NCBI GenBank assembly: GCA_015680685.1
Contig: MNCI01010504.1
Span: forward strand, 948,502 to 1,012,501
Reading direction: 5' to 3'
Length of the DNA stretch: 64,000 nt
Source of the DNA: Gnetum montanum
Lineage: Eukaryota; Streptophyta; Gnetopsida; Gnetales; Gnetaceae
Below the pieces are notes generated by a model, which searched no databases, was not told the DNA's origin, and was given only the letters and a program-made list of their open reading frames with translations. The position numbers and the translations under genes are program-made. This document shows positions 1 through 11,400 of the stretch, piece by piece (the first letter of the stretch is position 1; every line of letters begins with the position of its first letter).

Positions 1-200
1 AAATGATAGGAGTTCATGAATTCTGTAACTTGTTGGCTCTAGTTTAAAGCCATTTCAGGTTGGGCACATCAGTTTAAAATCTTGATGGACTACTGCATCT
101 GTTGTTAAAGAAAGGATTACCAATTTTATGCCATGGTGGGCCAAAGGTAGTAACATTTTCAAAAAGTTTTCAAATGGAACCAGCCATTTTTTACCATGGC

Positions 201-308
201 TAGTTTAATGTCATTGCAAACATTTCATAGTTTAACTTCATTTCGGACATTTCGTAGTTTAATGTCATTTCGAACATTTTGTAGTTTTAATTCTATTTAT
301 TGAGTTGA
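201..308 (-). repeat. 27 bp minisatellite downstream of element A protease
   Basis: Four copies of a unit beginning TAGTTTAATGTCATTTCG start at 201, 228, 255 and 282, an exact 27 bp period, and then decay. In the orientation of element A (minus) this lies just after the protease frame. Element B carries a related array at the matching place (31062-31345, units ending in a CGAAATGGC-TTAAAACTA pattern). The rest of 1-510 holds no recognisable gene. Confidence 0.7.
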
Positions 309-510
309 TTTTTGATCCTTTGTAGTTTAACATGTGGCATTGGGCATGTGGGTAGGATTTTATATTCACCTTCCCCTTCATCGGTGATATCAAAGGGTAA
401 TTCAGACTAAGAGACATCAATAGGGATGGCTCCTATGTGTGGATTGTCTAGTGTTTTTTCAGTTTCGGTACGATTGGAAGTCAACGTTGGAGTTATGTTT
501 TGAAGTATGC

Positions 511-1125
511 TCATGGTGTCTTACTTAGACTCAGTGAATTCAATTTTTGATTCCTAACTCTAGGGTTTGAGGAAGTAGGTGGCATTATTGCATCTCCATA
601 TATGATGATCTCACCACCCTCGTAAGGTAGGTGGATCTCTTGATGGATTGGGGAAGACACAGCTTTAAGTTGAACTAGCCAGGGACATCCTAGGATCAGA
701 TTAAATCCTGGAATTTTATCGACTACTATGAATTCAGTTGATGTGGGGAATTGATCCACGGATATGAAATCTAAGGCAACCATACCTCTTACTCCAACAT
801 GGGAACCACTAAAGGATTTTAGGAAAGAGGTTGTTGTGGGTTGTACTTGTTCAGTAAGTCCTAGTTTTTCAATGATGGAAAAAGATATTACATTGGTTGC
901 TGCACCGTCATCGACATGCACCCTACATATCTTGAAATGATTAACTTGTATCGTTATGAACATAGGGTTAGTAGTGACTTCTCTTGTTTTCTTATCTAAC
1001 TTAATGTCCTTAGCATGAAATTCTAGGATTGTAGTCTTTGATTCTTGATGTTGCACACATAATACTGCATGAATGGATGGTCCATCTATAGGAAGGTCCT
1101 CACTAATAGGGACTAAAGTTAACAT
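511..1125 (-). CDS. Element A: Tat-type retropepsin-like protease domain
   Basis: Open frame of 204 residues with the layout of a Ty3/gypsy aspartic protease. Near residue 73 is HVDDGAATNVIS, where the first D-D-G stands in the place of the usual D-G/S-G catalytic loop. About 70 residues later comes FNLILGCPWL, matching the second conserved motif (ILGRPWL). The Met used is inside the polyprotein, not a true start; the gag frame leads in from higher coordinates. The family cuts the gag-pol polyprotein in the virus-like particle. Element B at 30110-30730 carries a close relative with the same HVDDG and FNLILG motifs, so A and B are one family. The fragment is open and less decayed than the neighbouring gag. 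Confidence 0.72.
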   Translation of the reverse strand: MLTLVPISEDLPIDGPSIHAVLCVQHQESKTTILEFHAKDIKLDKKTREVTTNPMFITIQVNHFKICRVHVDDGAATNVISFSIIEKLGLTEQVQPTTTSFLKSFSGSHVGVRGMVALDFISVDQFPTSTEFIVVDKIPGFNLILGCPWLVQLKAVSSPIHQEIHLPYEGGEIIIYGDAIMPPTSSNPRVRNQKLNSLSLSKTP

Positions 1126-3950
1126 ATGTATGAGAGCTTCTCAATGTACTGGCGAAGTCATTACTATATCATATAGGCTTAAAGAAGTATTTTTTTTGTT
1201 TCAAAGCTTGTGTGACTTGCATCAACGCATTTGCTAGGTCTTTACCATTTAGGGTACCCTTGTATGTAGAGATTTGGTCCATTTGACCCAGCATTGGTAT
1301 TTCCCGTGGAGGGGTTTTTACTTATGATGTTGGGTTTGGAACATGACTCGTGACATTATCCTCATTTTGATGACTCATACTAGGTTCATTAGTGGGTGGA
1401 CCCATAGGAATAGCATTTAGTAGTGTTGGTTTTGGTGGTCCCAGTTTGTATTGATGGTTTTCCCTTTTCAAACATTCTCTTGTTAGTCTATCGGCAAGAC
1501 ATTCTATCAAATGTCATGGGGGAAAGGAGGTGGATTGTGTATCAGGGAATTTTGGCACCTGGATTACAAAGGGAATGGATCAGTTTTTAGATGGTGTGGT
1601 TGTGGTTGCAATAGAAGGAGGTACATAGATGATGAATGGTTTTGATGGTGTGGGGGATGTGCGCATGGTGAAAGGGCTTTGAGGATATGTTGGGCTAGGT
1701 GTGTTTTCTGAAGGCCTGTGAATCACAAAATGTTTTTGAGGAACGTCTTTTCTGTCTTCCACATGGATAGTATTAATCACATATGGTGCATCATTGGTAT
1801 TGGTATTGAGAGGATCCTTCTAGACCCCCATGGATTGGTTTTGGGGTTTTACTGGGTTTGCCTTGTTGAACACTACTTCACCCCTATCAATCATGCATTG
1901 TATGTCCTATTTCAATGTAAAGCAGTAATCAGTCCCATGACCACACCATTGGTGATATTCATAAAACCTATCAAACCTAAAGCATTTTGTAATGGAAGGT
2001 TCATTGGCTATTGCTAAGGCTATATTTTTGGCCAATTTGCAAAATCGATCATGTCTTTGAGAGGCCATAGGAGATATTTGTTTGTGTTGAATTAGCCCAG
2101 CCTTTAGAAGTTGATCAAGTAGTTGTGAAGACTTCATGGGCAATGGTGTGTATTAAGTGGGGTCTTTTCTTTTAAAGGTATAGGCATGACCTGTGTTGTT
2201 GTTTCTATTTGAAGAATTTTTAGGTGTAGGAGTGGGTGTGGTTCTTTCATAGTTGTTTGGGACAACGGGTTGTTTTCCCTTTTGTCTTGGATGACTGGGT
2301 TGGGTTGTTTCAGCCACTGCTACTACCATTGTTTTGGGTTTATCTTTCCTCCTATGTTGGTTCCTAAAGGTTGAATAGGCTGGGTCATTACTTGTTTGTG
2401 CAGCCTCTTCTATGTCTTTAATTTCTACAAATGCCTAACTTAAAGTATGGGTTTTAGATAATAGAGCTTTGATTTAATGAAGTCATTTGCAGCTACCTTA
2501 AGAATGGTAAGTAGATACATTTCAGGAATAGGCTCATGAAGTTCATTTAGGGCTGCACTCCATCTTTGGATAAATTTCTATGCTGACTATAAAGGCACTT
2601 GTTTAATTTGAATCAAGCTATCTAATGTGGCTTCAGGTTTTAGATTGTATTTGAAATGGGTGACAAACTAGTGTAACAAATCTTCCAAAGAAGATATAGA
2701 GCTACGGGGTAAGGCTTAGTACCAGTCTAAGGCTTTTCCTATTAAAGACATAGCAAACACATGCAAAATTACATGGGGCCATGCCTGAAGCAAAAGACTT
2801 TCAGTTCAAAATGTCAGTAGGTGGGCATTTGGGTCTCCCTCTCCATTGTACTTGGTCAGCTGAGGTAATGAGACTCCCTTTGGCAAGGTTAAGAGTGGAA
2901 TTGGGGGGTCAATTGGGTCATCTTGGTAGAAATCTAGTACTTTGACTTCCTCATTGTTCAAAGTTTTAAGGTATTTTAATTCCTCTACCAAAGAGTGCAT
3001 CATTTTTTTTTGTGTCTGCCCATTCTTGGGTAGTAGGAAAACCAGTGGATTGAGTGGATTATGGATGATAATGATTTAATTGTTGCATTGTTTGTGGAAA
3101 GAGAGGTAGTTGGGCTAACGTTTGTTATGGTGGGATGGTATTCGGAACTAAGACTACCAGTGGAACCCACTACCTAGCCACAAGTTGTGAGGTAACACCC
3201 TAAACATGTTGGGTTGGAGTAATTAATGGTGCTCCATGGATATGCCCCTGAGGTATGTAATGGGTGGATGTAGAAGCTGGTATGACCGATGGAATTCCAA
3301 TTACTTCAGGTCAAAATATTGACTCTATGTTGGTTTGGGGGGGAACTTGTTGGGACTGTGCTTGTGGAGGAATGATGGAAGTAGACGCATCAGAACAAAA
3401 ATTATTGGGTACAGAGAAGATAGGAATGGAAGTAGGTACCTCTTGTTAGGAAACTAGTGCTCAAGTGTTTGCAGATGAAGGACGAAGCACAGTTTCTTCC
3501 AGGAAAGGGTGGAACAATGGGTTTGTGTAGGCATGGGGATTGACAGTATGGTAGGAATCTCCATGTTCAGATTGGGCTGCAAAATCATCTTCCTCATCTT
3601 GAGGCTCTATTGGTAGTACCTGTAAGGCTTGACTTCTAGCCATAAGAAGCTGGGATATGAGTTTATAATGGTTTTTAGATAAGGGGATTATGTCAAATGT
3701 TGAAGGGATGAACTCAGGTCCTCCTTTGTGGATAAATTCATATTCTCACTTTGCTTCCCTTTCTATATGGTCAATTGGTAAGTTGGCTTGGATTTTGACA
3801 TAGATGAAGTTATACTATTCGGGTGTAAGAGTCACATGAGTAGGGCCTTTGCCTTGTAGTCTGAGTGACTGGCGTGTAGGGCCTTAAGGATTTATGTGTT
3901 TGATAATGGTTATGGATTCTGTAGCAGTCACCGGGTTCGAACTTTCGGCC
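1126..3950 (-). pseudogene. Element A: Tat-type gag, decayed
   Basis: Minus-strand gag, order reversed on the map. N-terminal Pro/Gln-rich region (3643 downward), then the start of the gag capsid domain around 3003-2806 (FYQDDPIDPPIPLLTLPKG, YNGEGDPNAHL). A charged linker follows, then a zinc-finger-like segment near 1910-1960 (YHQWCGHGTDYC). Element B shares the same blocks: FYQDDPISP near 28360 and YHQQCGYDTNYC near 29350. The frame is broken by many TAG/TAA codons and some shifts, so no product is expected. Gag normally forms the particle shell and packages element RNA. The true start cannot be fixed; the segment up to about 3950 is included because its low-complexity proline/serine reading continues. 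Confidence 0.65.
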
Positions 3951-4216
3951 CCAAAGTTAGCAATTGGTAGTGTTACTGGGTTGATTTGGAAGGATTCCAT
4001 AACGAACATGAGCAGACTAGGCTAGATGAATGGAGTTGGATTGCAAGCAGTTGCACCGTGACTGGTGTGACACAAACATAGCGTGACCAAACCTATCAAA
4101 TCACAGTGTGACAGAGAGCAAGCTCAGCATGGCCAACAAGGATACGAGACTCACAGGATAAGATGAAAAAGTTTTGATAGGTAGCGTGATCAACATTTTA
4201 ACAATGGCAAACATGG

Positions 4217-4233
4217 CCCTCCTTCTAGCGCCA
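4217..4233 (-). other. Element A primer-binding site
   Basis: On the minus strand this reads TGGCGCTAGAAGGAGGG, starting with the TGG that pairs with a tRNA CCA end. It sits a few bases inside the LTR end at 4239. Element B has the same site with two changes (TTGCACTAGAAGGAGGG, 26426-26442) at the equivalent place, which supports the call. I cannot name the matching tRNA with certainty from memory. Confidence 0.7.
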
Positions 4234-4554
4234 AAAATTATACTGACCTAAATCATCAGTGTAAGGTTGGAAGGGAAAACAAACACTGAAAGATCATTGG
4301 GCAGACATAGTTGACCTCACCTTCACCTTGAGGGTAAGCTGGAAAAATAAACGAAGGCAGAGTGCCTTGGATGGTCTGCATGCAAATCAACTAAGGACTT
4401 CCCCAAGCATAAACTATGGCTTGTGCTAGGGTTATTGTCATGGAATGCAAACGTAGATCGTAGTGTGAATGTAACGTGTAAATGTGACGTAATGCAATGA
4501 GACATAAATAGAACGCAACGCAATGTATAAACGTAGACAAACATAAACAGAATG

Positions 4555-5003
4555 CAAAAATGTGCAAAAAAAAGGAATAATTTAAACAATATAATGAATG
4601 GAAAACGCAAAAAGAATGCAGAAACATGCAAGAAATAGAAATAATATAAACAATATAATGAATGGAAAATGTAAATAGAATGCAGAAATGTGCAAAAAAC
4701 AAAAATAATGTAAACAATATAATGAACGACAAATGTAGAAATGTGCAAAAAAATAGAAATAATGTAAAGAATATAATGGATGGAAAACATAAACAGAATG
4801 CAAAAATGTGCAAAAAATAGAAATAATGTAAACAATATAATGAACAGCAAATGTAAACACAATGCAGAAACGTGCAAAAAACAGAAATAATGTAAACAAT
4901 ATAATGAACGACAAACATAAAAAGAATGCAAAAACGTGCAAAAAATAGAAATAATGTAAACAATATAATAGACCACAAATGTAAACAAAATTTTTTAATA
5001 GAG
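4555..5003. repeat. 64 bp minisatellite inside LTR A
   Basis: Seven copies of an A-rich unit (AATGTAAACAATATAATGAA, then variable, then GAATGCAAAAACGTGCAAAA). The CAATATAATG core recurs near 4587, 4651, 4715, 4770, 4833, 4897 and 4961: mostly a 64 bp step with one shortened unit (55 bp). It is open on the minus strand in several frames only because it lacks stops, which creates phenylalanine/leucine-rich false proteins. Confidence 0.85.
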
Positions 5004-5173
5004 ATGTGCTCTGGTCAAAGCGTAGTTGCATGAGTAATAGCAAGTCAAGCGCTAAGGCCTAGGGTGATGTGTTTATAGGTGCTCGGATGGTAGGAGTCTG
5101 GTGTGCTTGAGTATCCAAGGATTGCTGAGAATTGCCAAAATTTCTGACCCTAGGTTTATGTGAATGGATGGGG

Positions 5174-5181
5174 CATTTATA
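5174..5181 (-). promoter_or_regulatory. TATA box of LTR A
   Basis: The minus strand reads TATAAATG, about 1.09 kb after the LTR start at 6273 and 0.94 kb before its end. This spacing fits a U3 promoter of a long LTR. Element B has TATAAATA in its LTR at 25762. Confidence 0.5.
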
Positions 5182-5499
5182 GGGTTTTTCTAGGCTCGGG
5201 CATGGAATTCGTGGATGGAATCGATGGCTGAGATTTGAGAGGAGAATGGATCGTGTGACACATGTCCGGTAGACAACTGTGTACGAGTTGGACGTGTGTC
5301 GAGAAGAGTTGGATGTGTGTCGGAAAGCTATGTTCTTGACCAGGTGCATTGCATCTTACAACTCATGGGTTACTCAAGCCCATGAAAGAATATTTAATTT
5401 AGACCGTGAGGGCCTAACTATCCCACAAATGAAGATTTACAATGAAATGTACAAGGGAAATTCGACCTGTCTTGCTTGAAACTTCTTTGTCCCTGAGTT

Positions 5500-5760
5500 T
5501 TCTAAAATTTTCTAGAATTCTCTAGAAGTTGCTGATGTTAAGAACTTTCTAGAATTTTTTGGAATTTTCTAGGAGTCCTTGATGTTGAGAATTTTCTATA
5601 ATTTTCTAGGAGTTGTTGATGTTGAGAATTTTCTAGATTTTTTTGGAATTTTCTAGGAGTTGTTGACGCTGAGAATTTTCTAGAATTTTCTACCATTTTT
5701 TGGAATTTTCTGAGAGTTGTTGATGTTGAGAATTTTCTCGAATTTTGTGGAAGTTGGTCA
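5500..5760. repeat. Tandem TTCTAGAATTTT repeat in LTR A
   Basis: About five diverged copies of a unit of roughly 50-60 bp built from GTTGATGTTGAGAATTTTCT followed by AGAATTTTTTGGAATTTTCT. The unit contains short inverted pieces (AGAAAATTCT-like). It lies upstream of the TATA box in the LTR's own direction, so an enhancer-like role is possible but unproven. Confidence 0.7.
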
Positions 5761-6273
5761 TGCTGCTAGTGTGACCTAGGCGTCAGTGATAAAAATGAGC
5801 ATTTTTGGAGCTGAAATCTGAAGTCTTGGAGGCTGAAACTTGGAGAAATCATTAATGGACCTTGAGGGTGACTTGTCCCTTCAAACTTATACCATTTTGA
5901 CATTTTTTTAGGCTATTTTGAGGCTCTAAATGTTTCTCACGCTGGACTCATGTTGTAGCCTAACCTACAGCGTGATTGAGGAAATTTGCATCATTTGACG
6001 CTAAAATTTGAATCCCATAATGTTGAAGTTTGGAGTTGACATCAATGACTCTTGAGGATAGCTTACACATTTAAATTTGGACTATTTTGACTTGATTTTA
6101 AAGCCATTGGAGTTGCTCATGCTGAGGGCAAGCTAGCTTGATAGTGTGAGCAAGCTAGCTTGGGAAAGTTGGGGGTGAGCTCCCTACCTTAGTCAAATTT
6201 TGCCTTCTGAATGCTTGAAAGGGTTTGAGTCATTTTCAATTTAAAGTGCTAGGCTGAAATTAGTGGTGTTTCA

Positions 6274-7650
6274 ACTAGTTCATCCATTAGAAACTTGATT
6301 GCACTATGATTTGTCAATACAAACACTAGATATTTAGAAACATTGTATCTAAACATTTCAAGTGCATAAACGACTATTATCAACTTCTTTCCAAATGTGG
6401 TATAATTGAGTTATGTACCTATAATGCTTCTATAGGTATAGTGAATGTAGTATGGATATTTATAATCATCCATCTATATTACCACAATTTATAATGTATA
6501 ATTAAATATATTGGTAATGATTTTAAATGACCTAGACCAATTAGGTAATCAGAGAATTGGAGTATCCATAATCTTCATCATCAACATCTTAATTGCATTC
6601 TCACATTCATTGGTCTAGACGAATTGTACATTATTCTTAGTGAGTTGTAATATTGACCATGTAATCTTAAAAAAATTATAATGAAGTGCCTATAGAATTT
6701 TCTATGTCCAAGAAGTGAACTCACATTCTTTACTATTTGATGTCTTTGAGTGATTCCTTAGATTACCATGGTAATTTTAAATTCCATCTCAATCTTCTTT
6801 AAAATACACTAAAAAATAATGCCCTCCAACATAAGTGGCTTTTCCATTACTTCAAATTTATGTCTTTTAAGCACTTTCTCTAAATTGTCGAGGGGTTAGA
6901 GAAATTAGTGAAGAATTCATTAATAAAGTGTTTAACTTCATTATTAATTTACTTTTAAAAGATGTTGAAAAAAGGTATTAGATTGATGCAGGGATATTTC
7001 ATATGCCAAATAACATCTTCCTATATGTAAAAGTCCCTAAGAAACTCATGATTTTTTTCTTCTAAACCTTAGGTGTAATCTATATTTTATTATAGTAACT
7101 ACAACCATCTAAAAAGTTTTTGTATTTATGCCTTGTGATAATGTCCAATACTTAGTTAACAAATGATTTGAAAAATTGTCTTTAAATAGTATCATATTTA
7201 ACTACCTTAATCCAATAAAAATTCTACATTTACCTCTCTTTTTATGTAGAGTAACAAGTGGGGTAACCCTATGCCATCAAAGATAGGATAGATGTACTTG
7301 GATTTGAGTAATTTTTTTAATTTCTTACTATGAAATATCCCTAAGGTTTTGCTTAAATCTCATTAGATTTGGTGGTTGGGCTTCATTGTAAAATCTTATT
7401 ATGTGTAATATTGACATATATACACCAATTAATGTATATAATTTCATTATAATACTAGATAAAAAATGTAGGCAATTTGTTGAGAACTTCAAGCAACTTC
7501 CACTTTTAATTCTTGGTTAATTAGGTATTCATGATCACCAATTTATCATTCTTCAAATATACATATTCTAAATATTTTGATAATTCTTTGAGCTTAATGA
7601 GTTTAGGTATTGGTTCTTCTAGAATTTTTAAACTTTCATAATCAAGTTAT
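6274..7650 (-). pseudogene. Old gypsy RT/RNase H remnant hosting element A
   Basis: A strongly decayed minus-strand pol segment. Nucleotide resemblance to element H's RNase H region is visible (for example TTTCAAGTGCATA near 6357 versus 41150, and a similar ending with AGTGAATGTAGTATG). The segment near 6980-7040 resembles the RT region of H around 41810-41870. The 7250-7300 part resembles the palm start of the chromovirus RT near 18170-18230. No open frame survives. Element A's LTR interrupts it at 6273. Exact ends and lineage (Athila-like versus other) are uncertain. Confidence 0.45.
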
Positions 7651-8806
7651 TCTCCTTTAATATGTCTTTTAGAGTAGGTTCACTCTACAAATAAATCACC
7701 TTTAAGAACTAAATCTAGATATTATGCTAGAAAAAAGATTTAGTAGAAAATAAGAAAACTAGTTGTCTTTAATTAATTTATTAGAAGATTACAACTAGTT
7801 TATCAAACCCAACAAACATCGACAAACCTATCATCTTCAAATGATATTGTAGAGCATGAAGATCTACAACTATATAATGGCTATTCTCAATGCAAGAAAC
7901 AACCAATAGAGAATCTCTTCCACAACCTAAGACTAAGACCTTAAGTCACAAGTAAGACATAAGAGAATAGAACATAGATATCAACACATCACAAGTTGAT
8001 CTTGGAGCTATAATTACCAATTGTACTCACTTGATGTGCTCATCCACTCTCTCTTACTCAGCTTTCCACTCTCAAGCTCTTTCCATTACTCATTATCTAA
8101 TAATTGTAAAAATACAATAATATTTATCATAAATTGGAAGGCAAGAAACCTAGAAACCTTTCATCAACTCAACCTAAGGCTCTTTAGATGTTTTCCAAGT
8201 TTTCTCACCTTCTCCCTAGCTATTTATTTCCTTTTTCATTACATTTTGGCTATTTCCTAATTTGGGATGGTGTTTTGAAAAGTCTTTTCATTCATATAGG
8301 TCATCTCTGACTTAGAAAGATGTGTCTATGTCAACCCAACTTTCAAGTAACATGTCTACTATGTTTTTGAGATATCTCCTCCAGTTTCCAAGACATCTCC
8401 ACAACTAACAAAATTTATTGCTTGAGACATCTCATTTTTAGTGGAGATGTCTTTTCTGATACATCTCATGTTCTAGGAAGATGTCTTCTTCTCAGTCCTC
8501 ATCCAATATGTTAGTCAAAATAAAAAGATGTCTACTCTAAACTTCAAATTTCTCTTGTCAATTACAATCCTTAGACAATGTGTCTTCTAGTTCTTCAAGA
8601 TGTCTTTCCAATATCCAAAACTTGAAAAACACACACATAGGAGAAAATAAGAAAACTAAAAGAGGTTTCCCTACACTAACTCTCCCATCTCTCAAAAAGT
8701 AAACATATGTGAACAAGGGAGTAGGGATAGAAGTGAGCCCCTAATGATATGTGGATCATAGAATTTAAAGTGGGGTGGGGGTGGGGGTGGGGATGAATAA
8801 GTTTCC
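7651..8806. other. Non-coding repeat-derived stretch
   Basis: No gene seen. The part from 8280 to 8640 is rich in AGATGTCT and its reverse complement AGACATCT, a motif shared with repeat D just to the right, so it may be more of the same LTR. A purine run with four G-tracts is at 8772-8792. A 79-residue plus frame at 8021 shows no recognisable domain. Confidence 0.5.
8772..8792 (+). other. Potential G-quadruplex
   Basis: Four tracts of four or five G separated by single T (GGGGTGGGGGT then GGGGGTGGGG). This meets the usual four-tract, short-loop rule for an intramolecular quadruplex. It sits 15 bp from the left border of repeat D. Confidence 0.6.
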
Positions 8807-10000
8807 AAAAATCAAGCTTTTATAAAACAAAGCACACACATGAATTTACATGGTTCCCGAACTTGGATACTCCACACTCAAGGATTGATCATAAGTGTAC
8901 CTTTGGACTTTGTTGCTCTTAAAATGTGATTGAAGGATCCACACCTTATATAGTCTTCAAGCCCTGCTTCAAAGTGTTGTACCATAGCACTAATCACTCA
9001 ACCTCGTAAGGTCCCATCAGGCTTGGAAATGTGGTTTCAAGGCTTCCACAACATTTGAAATCTTGAGCTCCATACCGGAGTATTGTACTGTAGCACCAAC
9101 AACTCAATATCACAAGATCTTGTCAAGCTCAATTACATCAACCCCATAGGGCAACAAGAATAAGAATTGCAAGGGAGAATTGCAACTTAGTTTGTTGATC
9201 ATTGTACAATTAGGTATAGCACACTTTACAAAGCCAAAATGATAAAATAATGAGAAGAAAAAAAGAATTCAATGATTACAAATGATTGTAAAATGAATGC
9301 AAGACTTGCACATTTTTCAATGCACATTAAGTATTCTTATAGCTTTCATGTTTCTTAATCCATCTTGAAACTCATGCAATGGCTAACTAACAATCAATAA
9401 TAGTCAGGGGAGATGTCTTTCTCATGCCTAAGAAGTCTCTCTAAATTTGCCTTCAATACTAGAAAGACATCTTTGTTTCTTGAAACATGTCTTTCTAAAG
9501 TCTTCGTTTTGGAAGATGTCTTTGTCTTCTAGAAGGCATATTTCCAAAGTTGTTCAGTACTTTGTAAAGATGTCTTTGCCTTGTGAAAGACATCTTTTCC
9601 TAAGAAAGGCATCTTGCTATTTTTGAAGATGGCTTTGTCTTTGTTCACTCCAATTCTACAAAGACATCTACTACTTCCCAGAGATGTCTTTCTTCATCCT
9701 CCTTTATCTTTGAATGCATCATTCCTTGTCCATAATCTTAATCTTTCATATGCTTTGATAATGATAAGTTTGGATCTACAGCACCTAGTCCTCGTCCATG
9801 TTCTTCAAATTTTTATTTGAAGACCATGCGGATGACCTCCTCCTTAAGCTCTAAATAGTTCATTCCTTATTATCTTTATCTCATCTTGGTTTCTATGTAC
9901 ATAGTACTATAAACAACATAACCATACAACCATGAAAACAACCTTGGACTACATTTTACCTAATTTTTTGACACATACAAAAACACACAAAAAGGCTTGG
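8807..10000 (-). mobile_element. Repeat D, copy 1: probable copia 3' LTR
   Basis: Direct-repeat partner of 14635-15850. Both begin AAAAT(C/G)AA-C-TTTATAA, then CACACACATGAATTTACATGG, and both end near CACACAAAAAGG. On the minus strand the segment GAACCATGTAAATTCATGTG resembles a stretch I know from R/U5 regions of SIRE/Tork-type copia LTRs. A polypurine tract lies directly to its right on the same strand, as expected for a 3' LTR. A TATATA box lies near 8955. The interior is dense in AGATGTCT/AGACATCT. Confidence 0.55.
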
Positions 10001-10002
10001 AA

Positions 10003-10085
10003 TCTCCCCTTTTTGGTGATGGTCAAAACTTAAGAAAATGGGTTAGTGATCATACAAATATAATCATACTACTCTCCCCCTTTTT
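10003..10085 (-). other. Copia polypurine tracts
   Basis: The minus strand reads CACCAAAAAGGGGAGATTCC at 10001-10020, and a second tract CAAAAAGGGGGAGAGTAG lies at about 10068-10085. A repeated AAAAAGGGGGAGA before the 3' LTR is a hallmark of SIRE/Tork-type copia elements; it primes plus-strand DNA synthesis. This sets the orientation of the copia element as minus and makes repeat D1 its 3' LTR. Confidence 0.6.
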
Positions 10086-11400
10086 GAATAGCAACAAAAT
10101 GGATGAAGAACACAAACAAAAGTAAAATAGATTAATAATTTTTAGATAATATTTAGAATCAAACATAAAGACATAATCCCAAAAGTATATAGTGAAGCAA
10201 GGGAATCAATTGTTTAGCACCAAGTTTCATGAAGAGGTTTCCATAACTTATTAAGAATGGATTCAAGCCTCCCAAGGGTTATTCAAACTTTAAGCATGAA
10301 GTGAAGTATAACCTTTGAGAATCAAGTAATCTAAATCAAGAATTCATTAGTAGTACATGGTTTTTTTCATTTTCAAATATTCTCCAATAAAACATCAACA
10401 AAAATTGACATATTTTTATGATAAGAAGAATATAACAATAAATCTTCATAATTTGAAACTAGCCATGCCATGTATTGAATCACAAGGCAAACTATCCAAT
10501 GCATGAGTCAGTTAAATCTATAGGTACTTTGCTAAAGAAGAAATGATCATAGTCATATTCTTAACATCAACTCAAAGAAATAGGTACTTCTTGCTTTAGC
10601 CTATAATTGAATATCAAATAGGTGAGTTGTTAGTTCAAAAACATGGAGGACCAACAACACAAATTAATGTGAAAGACTAAAGATAGACTATAATATAAAT
10701 AATGGCATCATTAATATCTAGATTCAATCAAAAGAAATCATCAATAGAATATAAAAGCCATGAGAGAAACATGTGTATATTACTTTAGACAAGGAAATAC
10801 ATCAAACACAACTATTTACCAAAAACCACTTTGTCACCTCATCCAAGTGTAAAATACCTCTTGAAGACCTTTCCTTAATCAAGACTCTAAGAACTCCCCC
10901 TACATTGGTTTCCTTCAAGATGATTGAGGAGTAGGATCCTCCTACACTAGTTGCTTATCTTAAACCTTTATGCAAATATCATAAAAACACTATAACTTTA
11001 GATCAACATTAAGCTCATTTGGGGACATCTAGGTTTTCAACCAGTATTATTAATAGAATTTTCAGAGGTTTATCTTATGTAGAAATGGAAAAAACATTCC
11101 AAATACTTTGAGCATAGAATCATCACAAGAATTTTAGATTAAGGAAGATTGAATTGTAAGAGAAGAAATTAAACTAGAATTCTTATAAGATAAAGATCCA
11201 AGGAAAATTATTACAAGTGCTATTATAAATCTTAACAAAATCAATTATATCAATATTATGAACATAAGAAATTATCTAGACACTTATTCCACCATGTTTG
11301 TTGTAGAAAAGTCATAGATAATTTTGGACATTCTCATATACTATCTAATTAAGTATCAAGCAAAGAGATAGAAACTTACCTTAACTTACCTTGCTTTCTA
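10086..11400. other. Non-coding interior of copia element
   Basis: AT-rich, no recognisable protease, integrase or RT of copia type on either strand. A complete SIRE-type pol would need about 3.5 kb here, so pol is absent rather than merely frameshifted. Confidence 0.5.

Larger units (their letters stand above)
4239..6273 (-). mobile_element. Element A 5' LTR (Tat-type, minus strand)
   Basis: A 2.0 kb LTR. On the minus strand it starts TGAAACACC at 6273 and ends CAGTATA at 4239, next to the primer site. The start matches the element B LTR start (TAAAACACC at 24541), which fixes the border independently. To its right the sequence switches to a different, older gypsy remnant, so ACTAG at 6274-6278 is the likely target duplication; its partner lies outside the window. 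The LTR holds a TATA box on the minus strand (5174-5181) and two tandem arrays. It has no protein-coding content; the apparent open frames at 4323-5043 are translations of a minisatellite. Confidence 0.7.

Noticed and set aside
4555-5003. Regularly spaced repeats looking like a CRISPR array
   Set aside because: The whole 64 bp unit is repeated, with no unique spacers and no cas genes; it lies in a plant LTR.
4323-5043. Three long overlapping minus-strand frames rich in Phe, Leu and Ile, resembling membrane proteins
   Set aside because: They are translations of the 64 bp minisatellite; all three frames are open because the A-rich unit lacks stops on that strand.
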